Source: Nymphaea colorata
Taxonomy: Eukaryota > Streptophyta > Magnoliopsida > Nymphaeales > Nymphaeaceae
Reading direction: 5' to 3'
DNA length: 64,000 nucleotides
Assembly (NCBI RefSeq): GCF_008831285.2
Contig: NC_045138.2
Span: 29,171,934-29,235,933 of the forward strand
The stretch's first letter is position 1. Each line of letters starts with the position of its first letter. A model generated the notes under the pieces. The model searched no databases. It had not been told where the DNA came from and saw only the letters and a list, made by a program, of their open reading frames with translations. Shown piece after piece: positions 59,321 to 64,000 of this stretch. The position numbers and the translations under genes were made by a program.

Positions 59321-62300
59321 GATTGCATGAACTGCTGTTCTTCTTTCCAACATGCCCCCTAAATTCAAATGCCAATGAACGTTCTGTTTTTCTTTTCTTT
59401 TTTCTTTCTTTTTTATAGCTTGCAAATGTCTTGTTATGGTTCTGGGAAACTACATGTAGCTTCAACCTTTGCTTGCTCTTCCAAGGAAAATCTGCACTAA
59501 GGCCTAAACTTGGTTGCTCCCATACAGTGGGCAGAGCTAGAAATTTGGGAAGAATTAAGTAAATTAATAGTTCAAAAAGGGTACTGATATATAAATGTAT
59601 GGAAATATATTATCTATTTTTATATAAATCTTTTAGATCCACATGTTTAAGGCTCAATGGGGCCACCTTTAAGAATGATACGCCTTCTACCAAAAAAAGC
59701 TTGCGTCTCCTCTTACTAACGTTTGTCGATTGGTTGTCACTTGTTCTAGACCCACATTTTCCGTTTTCATCTTCCTGGTTCAAAAACTTGCAAGCAGATC
59801 CTAATAATAAATGTCGATCAGAATTGGTCGCTGTAAAAATTCCATAAACCACACTTCTTGCCATGTATTACGGGAACTGGTCTGCCTATAGAGGTAGGCA
59901 GGTCGGGTACCTGAGGGGCTTCCAGTTACCCTGCTCAGGTTCAGCCGGGCTTGGGATGGCCTTTTGGGTACTTTGCTCAGGTCGAGTTGGGCTCCAGCTG
60001 TGGCCCAACAATATAATATATAAAAAAAAATATTATATTTCAACATATTTTTTCATAAAAAATATATGCTCATATATTTTATTATTAATTTTTTATTATA
60101 ACTTGGTCGGGCCCAAGCCACAGGCTCAGCCTTTTGGGTGGCCACAACTTGTCTTCAAATCAGTCGGGCTGGCTCGGTGCCCAACCCTATATTAATATTT
60201 AAACAGACCTCCTTTTACACAAACCCATGTCTTTAACAAAAATTGTAAAAGTATTAATCTAGGAGTGCAAATAGATTAGTTTCTATCATACACCAAGCTT
60301 ACCGTTTGCATGGGGTTTATATATCTCTCGCAATGCATCTATAAATTAGTAACACAGAAGTTTGTTGTCTCGCGTATCCATTTGCGCTACTAGATTCAGG
60401 AGATCTCTTGAAATTGCTCCAATTATGGTTTGACAAAGCTTGCACAACATACTAATTGTCTGCCAATCTCGTCTATCGTTAATGTTCCGAACACATTGAC
60501 ACAGATGTGCCTTTCATAAGGGATCATATTCAGTAGAATTTTATCAAAGTTCTCTACTTGTCTAGGGATGTTAATGAATCCAACTTAGATCTGACAACCA
60601 GTCAAACGCTTCCAAATTATAAGTTATGGAAAAATTTATGGTGTTAGATTAAGTAATCAAATCATATTTGAATTTGAGAAAGTACATTTGATTGTGTTCA
60701 AATTTCATTGAATATCTGATGAGATGTGGATCAGACTTTAGGTTTAATAGATATTTTGTATCCAAATGTCCACACATTTTGACAATAGTATCTTAGCATA
60801 TAATAATTTGGCTTGTATTTGGTCCAAAAATTGGATTTTGGATTTGAATGTGAATTTTAATGAATACTTTAAAGGGTATGTCTGATTCAAATCTGATTCA
60901 TTGACATCTCTATACTTATCAAATCCACTTGTTGGCAATTTGATGAAGCCACTCAGCTCGGTCTTCATTTCTTCAACACAATCTCAAGGTCAATCAATGC
61001 CCCATGCATTTGATGGAAAGTGTTCATGTAAGAGAGCAACAAAAATCTCAAAGCATCCAACTCCAGCCATGGAAGACTAAACACGTCTATTCCAATAATA
61101 GATAAATTTAGGTACAATATCAGTCCAACTTTTCAATATACTAAACTACAGGAAACTAAAAATTCTTTTATGTCTGGATATGAAACTGTCATAGTTGCTA
61201 ACGAGCGAGCAAGCAAGTAATTGTTCTTTAGTTCATGGTCTGTTATGAATTGTGGAGTGAGTTGTGAGGGTTATTTGTATCGTTTCATGCTTGTACGGCT
61301 TCACACCCCTCTGGTGATTTTGTAGTAGGTTGACCTTAGTTAGTTTTCGGGTAACCTCCCCTTGTTCATCTTTTCTCTTTTGGGTTTTGCGTCGGGTCCT
61401 GTCCGGCCGGATAGAATTCTGTATTAATTTGTTTAGGATTTTTAGTTTTAGATTACCTCAACTAGGTCTTGGGGGTAGGATCTCAATAATGGGTTCAACT
61501 TTTCTAATCGCCACCGGTCAGGTCCATAGAAAGAAGATAATAAGGTGTGCCCCCATGTCTGTGTCCAAGATCATTCGTTTAGTGTGAACAATGTTGGCAT
61601 CTTGCTATTTTTCATGCTCTTAATGCACATGGTGATTTTTCCAAATCGATCATATGAGTGTTGACAAGCTTTGGGGAATTTGGACTTCCACCCTGCTCGA
61701 ATGAGTTGAACCTGCATCAGACTCTGGAAGGGCTGGCATGAGGCACGTGCAACCCACACGGTTTGCTTTCCTCTCTAAACTTTTTTTAAAACCTTGAACA
61801 ATTTCAAATCAACCCCGTTTCAAAACCCAACTCCAGTATGAAATTTCATAACTATAGCCACATTCTTTGTAATCGGACCACCTTCGTTTCGAAACAAAAG
61901 GTCGAAGATTTTTAAACATGAACGATGAGGCCTTCATGGATTCATATATGAGATTCTCGACAGGTATTGATCCCAAATGGTACCTCGGATTGTTTATGGC
62001 TTTTCATACGGCCCCCCCCACTACTTGATTGGTACCACATGTCGCATCAATCTAGACCAGCCTATGAATTTAGATCTGGTGATCAACCATCGTCTGATTA
62101 AATAATCAACCTATTGGATTCTTCATTGCACTTGCAGAATCTTTTCTGGTTGTCTCAGGACCAACACATGGAATTATATTGTTAGACAATTAGCCGATTT
62201 GGATGTGATGCGATACAATAATCTTTTAGGGGCAAAATATCTCCTAAAGATAAACTGCAACACAAGATAAATTTTATTTTGTATTTTTATTTTGGAAGTT

Positions 62301-63566
62301 GGGAGTGAGTGGCTGGTTGGAGAATTAATAGATGTACTATTATTATTCTGATTTTCTCAAGCATGAACTAATAAATTTGCTTTACACTTACCTTGTTTGT
62401 ACACTAATCAAAAAGAGAAAATGAGTGTACATGTACATTGTATCGAGTGGTGTGCTGAGGACTCAAGATTTTCAGTCTAAACTTAGAATGGAGAAATTTA
62501 TAAATTCTATATATAAAAATGATTTTCAATCTAAATTTGATTTAAATTATATATATATATATATATACTATAAAGCACTGGATTCCCATCCCGCCTCATT
62601 AACACAACCCAAACAAAAAAACATTGGGCTGCATGTGAGAGGGATTCTTCTCACAGCTAGAGGATTCCATGTTATTTATATAATAGAAAGGGAGAGTGCA
62701 AGTGTGTGGGTGAGAGTTCGAGCCATGTGCTTGAATCTGCTTGAGCCGGAATCGATAGAAGTCCTTGGAATGGATGGACCGGTTCAATGGCAGAGACTGA
62801 CGGTCCATCAATTTGATTCATGGGTTGTGTTGTAGAAAGCTAACTAGTTTTTGGAATGGTTCGGTCAGATATACTAATTGATATCTCTATATGCTCATGT
62901 AACTATCTCTAAGGAGTCAAACTAAGTTTGACCACAAACAATGGTAGAAGTAGAACCAAAATATTTTCGCTATAGATCACTTATTTATGCATAAGAACAG
63001 AGTTAATGGACCACCATCACAAATAGTTGAACATCTTATGCTTATCTACAGATCTTTTTCTTTCATGTATGGGTACGTTAGATTTCTTATTCAGTATCAT
63101 TTTTCAGCTGTTATCTTGTGGCTTTGAACATTATGTCTTTTGTCTTTCTACCAGGAGAATTAAACTACTCCAGTCGAGCACCTAAGTTGGAAATTAGTTT
63201 TCAACAGCTTGTTACTCCACACAAGGACAGGTTTTTCAAGAAATCTATTTGAGGGGCAGACATTTAAAGTTTGCAATACTATGTGTGAAATATGCTTGTT
63301 GAGATCCAACCAGCAAAAGAGCTTTTTCTTAATATGTATTCAATCTTATAAGGTATGCCCAGGACTCAAGTCAGTCTTGGATTGGGTCTTACAAGTAATT
63401 TGGACCAAAATTGTTTCAAATTCCTTTCTTTTATTTGTTTTAGTTTGTTTGTAACTCATTTTTGACTCTATTGTTATTTCTATTGGTCATTAACATGTAC
63501 TATTTTCTTTATATGACTTGTTTATTTAAACATTGTTCTCATAATGATTTCTCTAGACCAATGCAT
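59321..63566. repeat. Duplicated block F+C, copy 3
   Basis: Aligns with 39715-44122, and its right part (62188-63566) also with 10938-12358. It contains the GC-ended insert at 59896-60190, lacks the stretch of about 125 bp noted for copy 2, and keeps both C-block exon-like frames (ending at 62835 and 63252). Copies 2 and 3 are closer to each other than to copy 1 in the C part. No intact gene. Confidence 0.88.
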
Positions 63567-63899
63567 GGCCCGTAAAAAACGGGCGAAGACATCGGTTGAT
63601 CCAGATGGATGGCAAATCGTTTGATTCATCGGCACATAGAAATTGATTAGGTATCATAAGCCATCCATATAATTTCACTTTTTTTTAATTAAGTGAAAAA
63701 CAGTTAAACCCTTTTGTATATGTTTTATATTTATTTTCTTGAAATGTATGTGGTATCGCAGGAAGCACTGAAGCATCATGAAGGATTTGCTAAGGTTTTG
63801 GTGGACTCTTTCGGGTTCGCCACCGATAATGAATTTGTCAACCGAGGAAGAAAACGTAATGGAATTCATTTGGGCCGTGCTGTTTCAATCGGATCGTGA
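63564..63899 (+). other. Exon-like segment of an unknown gene at the right edge
   Basis: Just where homology to the other C copies ends, an ATG (63565) opens a short basic frame (ARKKRAKTSVDPDGWQIV). After a GT donor-like site, AT-rich DNA and a CTATCGCAG-type acceptor near 63762, a second frame reads EALKHHEGFAKVLVDSFGFA, DNEFVNRGRKRNGIHLGRAV, then a stop at 63897-63899. The codon use and GC content of these parts are gene-like. I do not recognise the protein; it could be the end of a small gene or a duplicated exon. Confidence 0.3.
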
Positions 63900-64000
63900 C
63901 AGTCAATTGGGAAGGCACCTGCTTAAAACAACTCGTCCTGCATGAAACATGCCGGGTCCACGTGCTGTCACTTTATCTCCCCTTTATTGGTCCATCGGCT
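63900..64000. other. Right edge of window
   Basis: About 100 bp with balanced base composition; nothing recognised. Confidence 0.5.

Noticed and set aside
1-64000. tRNA, rRNA or organellar DNA inserts
   Set aside because: None recognised by eye; I could not run a tRNA search, so small RNA genes could have been missed.

Overview
This window is nuclear DNA of a flowering plant. The signs are spliced genes with GT/AG introns, a Ty1-copia retrotransposon, many MITE and hAT-type elements, long (TA)n and (CA)n runs, and plant gene families: ATL RING-H2 ubiquitin ligase, class II starch branching enzyme and plant exostosin (GT47). I cannot name the species. Most long open frames here are AT-rich or repeat-derived noise. 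Only two genes look complete: an ATL RING-H2 gene (2761-3375, +) and an exostosin-family glycosyltransferase (23237-25882, -, four exons).

The organising feature is an old tandem segmental duplication. In unit 1 the order is ATL plus 2.7 kb upstream (1-3190), block B (7085-9130), block C (10938-12358), then a starch branching enzyme (SBE) gene (15983-19879). Unit 2 repeats the order as a broken ATL (27165-30149), B (37612-39700), F+C (39715-44122) and an SBE fragment (49136-50570). Unit 3 has a broken ATL (58525-58905), a remnant of B (58970-59200) and F+C (59321-63566). A further ATL pseudogene lies at 52350-52770. Later insertions sit between and inside the units.

1-27 kb: intact ATL; a 924-bp hAT element with a perfect 8-bp target duplication (5867-6806); blocks B and C; small inverted-repeat elements; an SBE gene lacking its catalytic-core and 3' exons and carrying a frameshift; a foldback element (19895-20320); the 5' half of an exostosin gene converging on the SBE remnant; and the complete exostosin gene.

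27-47 kb: second ATL copy (start codon lost, RING cut by an insertion), GC-rich inserted DNA, a 149-bp minisatellite (32114-32710), a possible terminal-inverted-repeat element carrying GC-rich exon-like DNA (33391-34792), blocks B and F+C, and simple repeats.

47-64 kb: a near-perfect inverted repeat with arms of about 716 bp and a 74-bp spacer (47629-49134) fused directly to a second SBE fragment; a third ATL pseudogene; a degenerate copia element with matching 5-bp target duplications (54492-58368); a fourth ATL relic split by a solo LTR of the same family; a third F+C block; and an unidentified exon-like segment at the right edge.

The intact genes do not form a pathway with each other. I found no new molecular system. 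The most notable items are the large hairpin locus, the 34-bp inverted repeat around the SBE start codon, and the staged decay of the ATL and SBE copies, which records how the region was assembled.
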